Shown here in pieces: positions 45,962-54,477 of a stretch of 64,000 nucleotides of DNA. A program made the position numbers and the translations under genes. The notes beneath the pieces are model-generated. The model had not been told where the DNA came from, made no database searches, and saw only the letters and a program-made list of their open reading frames with translations. The first letter of the stretch is position 1. Each line of letters starts with the position of its first letter. The DNA is from Photobacterium indicum. GTDB taxonomy: Bacteria > Pseudomonadota > Gammaproteobacteria > Enterobacterales > Vibrionaceae. The stretch covers positions 62,001 to 126,000 of the forward strand of contig NZ_PYOC01000005.1 in assembly GCF_003026215.1 (NCBI RefSeq), given 5' to 3'.

Positions 45962-47449
45962 ATGTTCAAGAATCCAATCCTTCTGCTCTCATTGTCTTTA
46001 ACTGGCGGGATCGCACTGTGGGGTATCGCTGACACGGCTGGTTTGGCGGAATTTTCTTCGACGGTGGTCGGGATCATGTTCAATAGTCGAGGTTGGTTCA
46101 TCATGCTGACCGCCTGCCTGCTGGTGTACCTGTGTATCTGGTTAGCCTTTTCCAAGTACGGGAGCATAAGGCTGGGCAAGGATGACGACAGGCCAGAGTT
46201 TTCCACCGTGAGTTGGCTGACGATGCTCTTTGCCGCAGGTATGGGAGTGGGTCTTCTCTATTTTGGTAGTGCCGAACCCCTGTTCCACTATAAATCCTTT
46301 CTACCCAATATGAGCCAACCAGATGCGGCACAGAATGCACTCTTTGCCACGAACTTCCATTGGGGGTTCCATGCCTGGGCCATCTATGCCACCGTTGGCC
46401 TTATCATTGCCTATTTCAGTTTCCGTAAGGGAACACCTAATCTTATCAGTGCTCCCATCCGGCATGTCTTCGGCGATCGAGGCTGGCCGAAGTGGGTGGG
46501 CGGCTTCAGTGACCTCATGGCGATCACCGCGATCGCCATCGGTGTGGGCGGTTCCATCGCCATTGGCGTTTTCCAGGTTCAGGCCGGCGTGGAGTCTCTG
46601 TTCGGGTTGGAAAAATCGGGAATGACCATCAGCTTGGTTATTTTTGGGATGCTGATCATCGCTTACCTCGGCCCGCTGACGGTTGACCTTGGCAAGGGGA
46701 TGGCAGTGCTCTCTAACACCGCCATGGCCATCGCGGGCTGTCTGATGTTCTTCGTCATCCTCGCCGGACCCACCCATTACATTATGGGTGGGATCATGGG
46801 AGGGGCTGGCGAATACTTCTCAAGAGTCCTGACACAGGGTTTCCATACTCTGACCTTTTATGATGAGGTTGCGGGCAACTGGTTTCAATCCTGGACCCTC
46901 ACCTATATGGTGTGGTGGCTGGCCTGGTCGCCGTTCGTGGGCGTATTTATCGCTCGTATTTCAAAGGGTAGGACCATCAAGGAATTTATCCTCGGAGTGG
47001 TTCTAGTGCCGTCAATTTTCTCGATCTTCTGGTTCGGCGTTTTTGGTAGTGTCGGGTTTTATGGGGTATTGGAAACGGATGTGGCAATCCTGGATGTGAT
47101 TGACAATCACATCGATAGCACCACATTTTTTGTCCTCGATAAGTTACCGTTTTCCGATCTGACGATCGGTGCCACTGTTATCGCAGCCTTCCTCTTCGTG
47201 GTGACGAGCGTGGTCAGTGCGGCGTTTGTACTCTCCATGTTTTCCAGTGGTGGTGATCTCAATCCATCCACGAAGACTAAACTTGTTTGGGGGGGGATTC
47301 TGGGAGCGCTTGGGTTGGTGATGATTTTCTCCAACAGCATCGCTGCCGTCAAAAGCATCATCGCCTTGGGTGCCTTGCCGTTCGTTTACATAGTTTTGTT
47401 GATCGCAGTCTGTTTTATCAAAGAGTTAAGAAAGGAGACCTTCAAATGA
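45962..47449 (+). CDS. BCCT-family (betaine/carnitine/choline) transporter
   Basis: A 495-residue inner-membrane carrier with twelve predicted helices that imports quaternary-ammonium or related solutes using sodium or protons. Family hallmarks are FAAGMGVGLLYFGSAEPLFH (about residues 90-109), FHWGFHAWAIYATVGLI, and the TM8 signature LTYMVWWLAWSPFVGVFIAR (about 317-336) with the tryptophans of the substrate box. The long N- and C-terminal osmosensing tails of BetP are missing. ATG 45962 is used, with AAAGGA 8 bases upstream; ATG 45956 is too close. The gene is visibly GC-richer than its neighbours, which suggests transfer. The exact substrate is unknown. Confidence 0.92.
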   Translation: MFKNPILLLSLSLTGGIALWGIADTAGLAEFSSTVVGIMFNSRGWFIMLTACLLVYLCIWLAFSKYGSIRLGKDDDRPEFSTVSWLTMLFAAGMGVGLLYFGSAEPLFHYKSFLPNMSQPDAAQNALFATNFHWGFHAWAIYATVGLIIAYFSFRKGTPNLISAPIRHVFGDRGWPKWVGGFSDLMAITAIAIGVGGSIAIGVFQVQAGVESLFGLEKSGMTISLVIFGMLIIAYLGPLTVDLGKGMAVLSNTAMAIAGCLMFFVILAGPTHYIMGGIMGGAGEYFSRVLTQGFHTLTFYDEVAGNWFQSWTLTYMVWWLAWSPFVGVFIARISKGRTIKEFILGVVLVPSIFSIFWFGVFGSVGFYGVLETDVAILDVIDNHIDSTTFFVLDKLPFSDLTIGATVIAAFLFVVTSVVSAAFVLSMFSSGGDLNPSTKTKLVWGGILGALGLVMIFSNSIAAVKSIIALGALPFVYIVLLIAVCFIKELRKETFK

Positions 47450-47538
47450 CGCTGCAATTAGTGGATACCTTACTTAATGTTAACGTTTTTATATTCGTCG
47501 GCGTCCTTGTCTGGCTGTTTCTCAAAAAAGATTCCTAA
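47446..47538 (+). CDS. 30-residue single-helix membrane microprotein
   Basis: ATG 47446 overlaps the BCCT stop codon (ATGA). AAAGGAGA lies 8-15 bases upstream within the end of the BCCT gene. The peptide starts MTLQLVDTLLNVN, then has one hydrophobic helix, VFIFVGVLVWLFL, and ends KKDS, giving an N-out, C-in topology by the positive-inside rule. The strong ribosome site and the overlap argue for a real, coupled gene, probably a small partner of the transporter. I know of no characterised homologue. Confidence 0.65.
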   Translation: MTLQLVDTLLNVNVFIFVGVLVWLFLKKDS

Positions 47539-47612
47539 AGAACGTAGGGTTAGATCTTTCTGTTTGCATAAAGTGATATGTTGCGATCATGAATAATTGA
47601 AAATCTGATAGT

Positions 47613-47779
47613 GGCTTTATCTAGCAACAGTAATGAACCTTTATTCGAGGGCAATAGTCGGTTGGTCATTAGACACAACGATGACTGAACAGTTGATCAC
47701 TGACGTACTGAATATTGCGCTTAATCGAAGAGAGATTGAGCCAGACCTCATTATCCATTCTGACCGAGGGGTACTCTAA
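47613..47779 (+). pseudogene. IS3-family transposase (orfB) fragment
   Basis: The frame reads YLATVMNLYSRAIVGWSLDT, then IEPDLIIHSDRGVL before a stop. This is the core of the IS3 orfB integrase (YLAxVxDLYSRxIVGW and HSDRG) with the second catalytic aspartate. Both flanks of the gene are gone. Confidence 0.85.
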
Positions 47780-47803
47780 CTTTCATCTCTATCAGGCAAC
47801 TAA

Positions 47804-47959
47804 AATTGGTTTGCCCCCGCTGTAAGAAACGTTTTTCAAGTAGTCTTATAGTGTTCGGCTTTAAAGTGCCAACAAAGAGTCAATGTAATCATTGTGAGCT
47901 GAGCTTGACCCATGTGGCAGGCGTTACCCCATGCTTTTTTCCCATCATATTGAGGTGAC
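47804..47959 (+). pseudogene. Zinc-ribbon-like small frame, possibly a relic
   Basis: From TTG 47804 the frame reads LVCPRCKKRFSSSL, then KSQCNHCELSLTHVAG, two CxxC pairs spaced as in a small zinc ribbon. The start is weak and the downstream end runs into a repeat, so this may be a truncated gene. Confidence 0.35.
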
Positions 47960-47971
47960 TTGGGTATATCA
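47949..47971. repeat. Solo end of palindromic repeat family B
   Basis: TTGAGGTGACTTGGGTATAT matches the right terminal repeat of the MITE at 49778-50047, with one or two differences. No partner end lies close by. Confidence 0.6.
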
Positions 47972-48029
47972 CGCACATCTCATTGTTCATTGCCCTTAGA
48001 ATAGATTTCTATTTACTGCTCTGGAATTA

Positions 48030-48965
48030 CTAACTAAGCACAGGTGAGCGAAATGCATCAGGTTTGAGGGTGATAACAGAGCAATTAAGCTGATTGAGCA
48101 TCGACTCTGCAGTATTTCCCATAAGGAAGCCAGCAACACCTGAACGGGAAAGCGAGCCCAGAATAACAACATCGACAGATTCTTTTTCTACAAACTGGGG
48201 AAGCACGCTTCTCGCATCACCTTCCAGTAGCCGCACCTTTGTATTGACCAGACTATTCTCATAGGGCATTAGAAGCGATTTCAGACGCATTGCTCTATCC
48301 GTACGCATTTTTTTGGCAACAAGGGCAATATCGAGTTCGGTATATCCACTCCATTTTCTTAAAAAACCTTCAGATTCGAGGCGCCAAGCATGGCAAAGTG
48401 TAAGATCTGCACCAGTTAACGTGCAAAATTCGATGGCTAACGAAATAATTTTATCAGTGAAACCCTCGTTATCTTGATTTGAAAAATCTATCGCGGCTAC
48501 GACGTTTCGAATCGGCGTTGAATTGGGGCTAATTGACCAAATTGGAATTTCGGATTTTCGCATTAAGTGCCGAGTTGTACTTCCCGATTGGCAAGCCCGC
48601 TCTTTGTTGCTTCGATGTGAATCAATAATGATAACTTTGGATTGAAATTCTTTTGCGCTTTTGATGATCTCTATAAAAGGGATACCTGTTCGAATTTGGG
48701 TGTTAAATTTCACATTGGAATACAGAGTCTTAAGATTGATTACATGCTGTTTTAATTCGGCGTGATAAACCTTGGTGGCTTTATCGAGTAAGTCTAATGT
48801 CGTACCAGAGTGATTAGCAATTTCTTTTAATTCGGCTAATTCTTCGATTACCATTAGTAGTGTTACTTGTGATGCATTGCTATTTGCACAACGTAAAGCT
48901 TGATGGAATGAATCGCCAAGTGGCTGCTCTGGAGCAATGGGAATTAATAATTGATTGAAGTTCAT
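48030..48965 (-). CDS. Universal stress protein with two Usp domains (UspE-like)
   Basis: A 311-residue cytoplasmic protein made of two Usp folds, at about residues 1-150 and 155-305. The second contains an ATP-binding loop of the form G-x2-G-x9-G-S/T, seen in ILGSLSRSGVAGFLMGNTAE. The first is more diverged. Such proteins accumulate under starvation and envelope or oxidative stress; UspE-type tandem proteins affect motility and adhesion in E. coli. ATG 48965 is used, with GGGAGGC upstream; the frame opens slightly earlier at 48977. Single gene. Confidence 0.88.
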   Translation of the reverse strand: MNFNQLLIPIAPEQPLGDSFHQALRCANSNASQVTLLMVIEELAELKEIANHSGTTLDLLDKATKVYHAELKQHVINLKTLYSNVKFNTQIRTGIPFIEIIKSAKEFQSKVIIIDSHRSNKERACQSGSTTRHLMRKSEIPIWSISPNSTPIRNVVAAIDFSNQDNEGFTDKIISLAIEFCTLTGADLTLCHAWRLESEGFLRKWSGYTELDIALVAKKMRTDRAMRLKSLLMPYENSLVNTKVRLLEGDARSVLPQFVEKESVDVVILGSLSRSGVAGFLMGNTAESMLNQLNCSVITLKPDAFRSPVLS

Positions 48966-49258
48966 AACGCCTCCCAAGAATAATTAAAGGGGTAATAGCA
49001 ATTTCAATGGCTCACACTGAAGTAAATAACATCAAAATATAATTAATAATTAACATGTACAGCATAGATCAAAATCTATGAAAAATTATGTAAAAGGGTT
49101 AATGCCACAGCACCTTCGAAATCGTTTAAGTAATAGCAGACTGTTACGTGTGTTTATGAGTTAGGGGTGAGGAGTTATTAAATTATCCATGGTTTACTGT
49201 ACACTTAGGTTTACCGTTATGTAACATTCATAGGAAACGGTCTAAGGAAGGATCAACA

Positions 49259-49771
49259 ATGCAATTTAAACAAAAAATATCGACGCTGGGGTTATTGCTT
49301 CCTTTTATGTTGATTCCATCTTCAGTAATGGCTTCATCATCGCAGTTTAATTTTGAGGGTAAATGGCAATGTGAGCCTACTGAAGTGACAGAACCCAATA
49401 AAGAAAGCTGGGTAGTGTACGACTTTCGTGATGATGGCATTGTGATGTCTGAAGAATGGGTACGTTATCAATTAGAGGATAAAACACAGTTAGAATTTAA
49501 ATTATTTATTGATTATCATTTTGAGTTAAAAGGAAATGATCCTGTATTAAAGCCTTTAGCATTAACGCGTGAAATCATCGCTGATCCACATAATATTGAT
49601 CCATTTAATTACGATCAACGCCGTGATCTTACAGGTTATCGAATTTTCTTTAAGCCAATATTGAAAGGCGATGAAAAAGCGCAATTTGATATGTGGTATC
49701 ACATTACACCAGAAGATCACTTTTTGATGCAGTGTGAAAAACAAGAGCGCATAAGTATAGTCTTACGGTAG
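49259..49771 (+). CDS. Periplasmic protein of unknown function
   Basis: A 170-residue protein with a signal peptide (MQFKQKISTLGLLLPFMLI, cleavage near VMA-SSSQ). The mature part begins FNFEGKWQCEPTEV, resembling lipocalin-like or DUF entries that start with a G-x-W strand, and has two cysteines (WQCEP and LMQCEK) that could bridge. A beta-rich fold is likely. Family not recognised. GGAAGGA lies upstream of the ATG. The stop codon is just 6 bp before the MITE. Confidence 0.65.
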   Translation: MQFKQKISTLGLLLPFMLIPSSVMASSSQFNFEGKWQCEPTEVTEPNKESWVVYDFRDDGIVMSEEWVRYQLEDKTQLEFKLFIDYHFELKGNDPVLKPLALTREIIADPHNIDPFNYDQRRDLTGYRIFFKPILKGDEKAQFDMWYHITPEDHFLMQCEKQERISIVLR

Positions 49772-49777
49772 CTTGAG

Positions 49778-50047
49778 TATATACCCAAGCTACCTCAAGA
49801 TGCAGGATTCAGAGTGATCTCAGTGTGTTTAATTCAAGGAAAATGTGTGTAGGAATGGCATTCCCTTTCAAACACATTTGACACAGAAGTAGATACGCTG
49901 AATCACTCCCGAAGGGCGAGTTTTGTTGGGCTCTATGCGGTGTTACTTATTCTCAACGTAGAACGACTAGGTCTATAAATAAGTGCCTTGCCTAGAGCCC
50001 AACAAATTCTCGCTGAAACGAGCATCTTGAGGCAGCTTGGGTATATA
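49778..50047. mobile_element. 270-bp MITE, palindromic repeat family B
   Basis: Terminal inverted repeats of about 26 bp: TATATACCCAAGCTACCTCA at the left (49778) and its complement at the right end (50022-50047), with one mismatch. Internal arms are also complementary (CGAGTTTTGTTGGGCTCTA and TAGAGCCCAACAAATTCTCG), so the whole unit can fold. No open reading frame. It sits between convergent genes, 6 bp from each stop codon. A short derivative lies at 53218-53288 and a solo end at 47949-47971. Confidence 0.85.
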
Positions 50048-50052
50048 TGCTT

Positions 50053-51066
50053 TTAGTGACGGCTACGTTCGAGTAGTTTTTGTTGGTATTCATAGGGGGT
50101 TACACCTCTATACTTCTGAAAAGCCTTACTAAAACTCTGGGTGTTGGTATATCCGAGTTCTTTAGCAATATCGGCTATTTTCATGCCTTCCATCATATAT
50201 TTAATGGCTAAATTACACAGAACGTAGCTCGTAATAACAGTAAAGTTCCAACCATATTCATGTAAACGGCGTTGAAGTTGTTGGCGTGATAATCCAATAA
50301 GCTTGGCCACAAAGTCAACATTTGGACGGCCGTAATATCGAGCGTAACTGACTAATTCGAACATGACTTTCGCGGTATCTTGCGGCTGAGGCATATTAAG
50401 AAACTCATCAAGCTGTAAGTTAGCCATCATGATAGGGCGCGTAACCGAAAATTCTTTTTTATTGCCAGTAACTAAAATAGTAATATCGATCCATACCTTG
50501 GTGACAGGTGCATTCCACTGAATTTCGCAGCCAAAAAAAGCTTCAGCTTTTCCGTTTCCACAAGGTGGTCCACTTATCTCTACTGAAATAGGGCAGTATT
50601 CTTTCCCTAGATAATATCTTAACGTGTGCATATACATAATAGCGACACGTAAGCTGTCATGTAAGCGAGCGCGACCTTTCGCTTTACTGCTGTTGTAGCA
50701 CCACTTAATCATTTTTCCTGATTGCTCACCGTGGAATGTCGAACCCGATTGTAAGCACGATGTTCCATAGTTAATACGACGAAAGGCGAGAGAGAGATCA
50801 GGGCAAGATAAAAACCACTCACCAATATACCCCATATTAGAAAACTTCAATTCCGAGGTAATATCTATCATATAGGCTGGATTGTTTGTTTTACGTTCGA
50901 TGTTTTCTAACCATATCATTACTTCAGAAAGAGGAATTAATGACATAGGTTCATCAATAATACGTTTTGGTATGCCTAAATCATTTGAGGTAATACCAAA
51001 ATGTTTTTCAATACCAGCAATGAGAGGCAGTAAAAAAGTTGTTCTGATAAATGGAATATCAATCAT
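50053..51066 (-). CDS. AraC-family transcriptional regulator
   Basis: A 337-residue regulator. The N-terminal ligand domain (about residues 20-200) resembles the arabinose-binding-like domain of OruR/AraC regulators (FSNMGYIGEWFLSCPDLSLA). The C-terminal DNA-binding domain (about 235-335) has two helix-turn-helix units: FVAKLIGLSRQQLQRRLHEY and KIADIAKELGYTNTQSFSKA, followed by FQKYRGVTPYEYQ. It is divergent from the DUF3302/HlyD pair, which it may control; the effector is unknown. Confidence 0.88.
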   Translation of the reverse strand: MIDIPFIRTTFLLPLIAGIEKHFGITSNDLGIPKRIIDEPMSLIPLSEVMIWLENIERKTNNPAYMIDITSELKFSNMGYIGEWFLSCPDLSLAFRRINYGTSCLQSGSTFHGEQSGKMIKWCYNSSKAKGRARLHDSLRVAIMYMHTLRYYLGKEYCPISVEISGPPCGNGKAEAFFGCEIQWNAPVTKVWIDITILVTGNKKEFSVTRPIMMANLQLDEFLNMPQPQDTAKVMFELVSYARYYGRPNVDFVAKLIGLSRQQLQRRLHEYGWNFTVITSYVLCNLAIKYMMEGMKIADIAKELGYTNTQSFSKAFQKYRGVTPYEYQQKLLERSRH

Positions 51067-51250
51067 ATTTTATCTCACTGAAATGACACTAAACTGTTTC
51101 TGAATATTACATTGTGGATAGAGTAAATCAATAGTTGGCTAGTAATGAATTATTCTATCCTTGGTTGATGTTTCTTATGTGATATCAATAACAATACTCG
51201 AAAATAAAAATACGAAGTAATAATTTCTCTCATGAAATTGGAGATTGTAA

Positions 51251-51643
51251 ATGAGCCTCTTTAGTATGCCGTTCGTTGATACTGGTGTAGATACAGCTTT
51301 GCATGTCGTTGCCGCGGTTGTTTTGATCGGCACTATTGCTGCTGTTGGTATCGGTTTTTGGAAGATACATGAATTACCTATTCATAAAGCATCAAGCAAA
51401 GAACATCATCAAATAGGATTGATTACTGCCCTTACATGGATTGGTTTTATATGGCATTGGGTGTGGGTAGTTGCTGTCATTATCGCCTTTGTAGATGGCG
51501 AACAAGCATTGCGTCGAATTCGTGATATTTGGAAAGAAGATACTGATTCTAAGTATGTGCCATCTTCTGAATATAAAAAAGAACATGAAGCAACAACGTC
51601 TTCATCTGTAACCACAGCACCTAAGGAGGCTGAGCATGCTTGA
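51251..51643 (+). CDS. DUF3302 (YiaW-like) inner-membrane protein
   Basis: A 130-residue protein with two membrane helices (about 15-37 and 57-80, around TALTWIGFIWHWVWVVAVII) and a hydrophilic, Thr/Ser-rich C-terminal tail. The HELPxxxA and GFIWHWVW region resembles DUF3302, represented in E. coli by YiaW, which is encoded next to the HlyD-like YiaV as here. GGAGATTG precedes the ATG. It overlaps the HlyD-type gene by 8 bases. Function unknown; probably forms an envelope complex with that adaptor. Confidence 0.75.
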   Translation: MSLFSMPFVDTGVDTALHVVAAVVLIGTIAAVGIGFWKIHELPIHKASSKEHHQIGLITALTWIGFIWHWVWVVAVIIAFVDGEQALRRIRDIWKEDTDSKYVPSSEYKKEHEATTSSSVTTAPKEAEHA

Positions 51644-52859
51644 GGGTTTAGCTGTTTGGGCTTTGTTTATTTACCTACTTCGTTTAGTGGGTATGCCGTG
51701 GAATAAGTATTCGAAAAGTTTTGCCTACTTAGGTGGAACAGGCTGGTTGATGTTTGTATGGGTTGGGCTTATCACATTTGCCCCGATGGATCTGTCTGGT
51801 GGTTCATTGGTGCAATCCCCCCATATTCAACTTCGCCCCGCATCGACCAAAATTAAGGGGAATGTGAAAGCTATTTACGTTAGCCCTAATGAAAAGGTGA
51901 AGGAAGGACAATTAATATATGAAATTGATGATGAGCCTTACGTTATTGCGAAGAATAAAGCAGAGACATTACTTGATTCAGCAGAAGTTTCATTAAGTAT
52001 TTCTAAAGAAGATGTCCGTATTTTTGAATCGTCATACCAAGCGTCATTAAAAGATATTGAAATTTATAAGAACGAAATTAATGCAGCTGAAGAAGATTTG
52101 AGATGGAAACAGACAACGTATAACCGTTACATTGAGCAAAATAAAGTTGTTAATCATACGATTACTGAAAGTATGATCGATGAACAAAGCACGGCGGTAG
52201 AGGTGGCGAAAGCCAAGAAAATTACACTCGCATCTCAGTTAGATAAAGCAAAACTATTGGCAAGCAAAGCTAAATTAGATTTTGAAAAATCGCAGTTGAA
52301 TGTGAATAGCCATGAGGTTGATGTTGTAACCGAACAAGAAAATGTCGCGCAAGCACAATGGAATTTAGATAACACGAAAGTACATGCCCCCGCTGATGGT
52401 TATTTAACGAATTTTATTATGCGTGAAGGGCAATATGTTGGTGTTATGCCACGTATTCAGATGTATACCGAAGAAAAATACGTATTAATGCGAGTTAACC
52501 ACCAGGCTATTCGTAATGTAAAATCAGGGCAGATGGCTGAATTTACCTCTGCTGTTTATCCCGGAAAAGTATTCAATGCAGAAGTGGAAGGCATTATTGA
52601 AGCTACGGGTGAATCGCAGGGGAGCTTATTAGCACGAGACGATAATGTTCGACAAGTAACAGGTGCTAATGTTGCGAATAAACACCATTTTGTTCGATTA
52701 AAGCTTAATGAAACAGATGGTTACGATATTCCAGTAGGTTCTGTAGGTTTGGCATGGATAAGTGCAGAAAAGCCAATTGGCTTCCTTGGATTCTTAGATG
52801 TTATTCGAGGCATTATCATTCGAATGAAATCGCAAATCTTCTACATTTGGTCAATGTAA
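51636..52859 (+). CDS. HlyD-family adaptor, YiaV-like
   Basis: A 407-residue membrane fusion protein. Two N-terminal membrane segments (about 3-17 and 31-50) precede a lipoyl half (NVKAIYVSPNEKVKEGQLIYEIDD), a coiled coil (about 105-230) and the second half with WNLDNTKVHAPADGYLTNF. The beta-barrel follows with GQMAEFTSAVYPGKVFNAEV. AAGGAGG is well placed before the ATG inside the previous gene. No ABC, RND or MFS pump gene lies beside it, so like YiaV it may act with the DUF3302 protein or a distant pump. Confidence 0.85.
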   Translation: MLEGLAVWALFIYLLRLVGMPWNKYSKSFAYLGGTGWLMFVWVGLITFAPMDLSGGSLVQSPHIQLRPASTKIKGNVKAIYVSPNEKVKEGQLIYEIDDEPYVIAKNKAETLLDSAEVSLSISKEDVRIFESSYQASLKDIEIYKNEINAAEEDLRWKQTTYNRYIEQNKVVNHTITESMIDEQSTAVEVAKAKKITLASQLDKAKLLASKAKLDFEKSQLNVNSHEVDVVTEQENVAQAQWNLDNTKVHAPADGYLTNFIMREGQYVGVMPRIQMYTEEKYVLMRVNHQAIRNVKSGQMAEFTSAVYPGKVFNAEVEGIIEATGESQGSLLARDDNVRQVTGANVANKHHFVRLKLNETDGYDIPVGSVGLAWISAEKPIGFLGFLDVIRGIIIRMKSQIFYIWSM

Positions 52860-52978
52860 GTTGACAGATAAAACGTATAAACATCTTCGGTATGCACTTA
52901 GAAAAATAAACCGAAGTGAAAAACTTAGGCGTTAAAACCGCTAACCATTTTCTGCAGTATAAATGCTGACTGTAGTTC

Positions 52979-53018
52979 GCTGTAACTCTTTGAGGCTTAA
53001 GGGTTACAGCTTTTTTTT
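52979..53018 (+). terminator. Terminator of the DUF3302/HlyD operon
   Basis: GCTGTAAC (52979-52986) pairs with GTTACAGC (53003-53010), followed by eight T residues. Confidence 0.88.
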
Positions 53019-53217
53019 TATATTACCAATCATTTTTTAGCTCAGTGAATGAGTTCCACCTTCTTAAATTCATCGACAGCGCTAAACGCATTCGTATATG
53101 TTCCCTCCACTTACACATAACCTTCTATAAGCGTCTTATCATCACGCTCTTTCATCGCTTGCATGAGATTTTGTATTGCTTGCCATGATCTCTCCCACAT
53201 GAACTTACTTATATAAG

Positions 53218-53288
53218 TGTATCCCCAAGTCACCTCATAGAGCCCAACAAAACTCTGAATCCTGCATCTTGAGGTGGCTTGGGTGTAG
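53218..53288. repeat. Short derivative of palindromic repeat family B
   Basis: The left end TGTATCCCCAAGTCACCTCA and the right end TGAGGTGGCTTGGGTGTA are inverted copies. The interior keeps AGAGCCCAACAAAACTC and TGAATCCTGCATCTTGAGG from the 270-bp element, so it is an internally deleted copy. Confidence 0.75.
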
Positions 53289-53407
53289 TTCAGAAGGCGG
53301 AGTATTAGGGCTAATCAAGTACAAATATGGTTCAGTCTAATTGTGATTAATATTTACACTATACTTTTCTAATTATTATAAATATCACCAAAAGGTATCT
53401 TTTAAGT

Positions 53408-54475
53408 ATGAAATTGCATTACTTCAGGGCTTGTTTGCTAATTACTAGCCTAGCTTTTCTTACTGCCTGCGGTAATGAAAGAAAGGTTGAGAGTGAGCCT
53501 GATTACCCTAGACCAGTTAAGTTGATACAGGTCCAGATTGGTGATGGTCAAAAAGAACGAATATTACCGGGGGAGGTACAGGCCTCAGACCAAGCAATAC
53601 TTTCTTTTCGCGTTGCTGGTGAAATTAACAAAATATTGGTTAGACCTGGGGTTCAAGTTAAGGCTGGTGATCTATTGGCAACTATAGATCCTGCTATGTA
53701 CGAGCAGGCATATCAGGTTGCAAAATCACAATATGAATTAGCACGAGTTCTTTATAAAAGATCTAAGCAATTGGTGGGTAAAGGCTTTATATCTAAAAAT
53801 GATTTTGATAAGTCTAAGAGCCAACTAGCTACCGCCAAATCAGCTTTAGATAAGGCGAATAACGATCGTGATTATACTAAGTTGCTGGCGCCTTATGAAG
53901 GGGCTATCTCAGCTCGTTATTCGGAAGAGTTTGAGTTTGTTAGAGAAAAACAGCAGGTATTGGGAATTCAAACGGAATCATTCATCGATGTCAGCTTCCA
54001 GCTGGCTGAGCAATATATAGGCTCATTGCAACGAGTACAAAAGCAAGAAGAAAGCGCACTCAAAGTCGAAATTAATTTTGAGGGAAAAGAACAGTGGTTT
54101 GAAGCTAGCCTTAAAGAGCTGAGCACAGTCGCAGATCCATCAACAGCAAGTTATACCGTTGTTTTCACTTTACCGACTCCCGAACAGGTGAACGTTCTTT
54201 CAGGCATGAATGCAAAGGTGAAGCTCACTATTCCTGGTTCTGCCAATGATAAATTACTTGAAATCCCTGCGGGTGCTTTAATCCAAGATAATGGAAATAA
54301 TTTTGTTTTTCGTTGGTTACCTGAAAGCGATAAATTGGAAAAAGTAGCAATAAAGCTTGATGACGGTCGATTGGTGAGCGGTTTACAAGATGGTGATTGG
54401 CTAGTGATGACCGGTGCAACTGAATTACAAGATGGCCAAGCCGCAGTGCCTTGGGTTAAAGAGAGGGGGCTGTAA
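53408..54475 (+). CDS. RND efflux periplasmic adaptor lipoprotein (first)
   Basis: A 355-residue membrane fusion lipoprotein. The lipobox LTAC (Cys at about residue 21) follows MKLHYFRACLLITSLAF. Lipoyl halves are seen at about residues 60-95 (ILSFRVAGEINKILVRPGVQ) and 165-180 (LLAPYEGAISARY), with a short helical hairpin between them, a beta-barrel (about 205-290) and a membrane-proximal domain ending DGQAAVPWVKERGL. It links an RND pump to an outer-membrane channel. First gene of a three-gene operon; the second adaptor starts 2 bp after its stop. Confidence 0.92.
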   Translation: MKLHYFRACLLITSLAFLTACGNERKVESEPDYPRPVKLIQVQIGDGQKERILPGEVQASDQAILSFRVAGEINKILVRPGVQVKAGDLLATIDPAMYEQAYQVAKSQYELARVLYKRSKQLVGKGFISKNDFDKSKSQLATAKSALDKANNDRDYTKLLAPYEGAISARYSEEFEFVREKQQVLGIQTESFIDVSFQLAEQYIGSLQRVQKQEESALKVEINFEGKEQWFEASLKELSTVADPSTASYTVVFTLPTPEQVNVLSGMNAKVKLTIPGSANDKLLEIPAGALIQDNGNNFVFRWLPESDKLEKVAIKLDDGRLVSGLQDGDWLVMTGATELQDGQAAVPWVKERGL

Positions 54476-54477
54476 TC

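Larger units (their letters stand above)
47539..48029. other. Mobile-element debris region
   Basis: Holds, in order, a lone CATAAAGTGATAT motif like the TnsB boxes at guaC (47567-47579), an IS3-type transposase fragment (47613-47779), a zinc-ribbon-like frame (47804-47959) and one end of repeat family B (47949-47971). No intact gene. Confidence 0.6.
52860..53407. other. Spacer with terminator and repeat
   Basis: About 550 bases. It contains a strong terminator (52979-53018) and a 71-bp derivative of repeat family B (53218-53288). The region 53040-53210 shows nothing recognisable. The RND operon promoter should lie at about 53290-53400. Confidence 0.5.

Noticed and set aside
46301..46777. 158-codon minus-strand frame inside the BCCT gene
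   Set aside because: It is an antisense shadow favoured by the higher GC of that gene; the plus-strand transporter is unmistakable.
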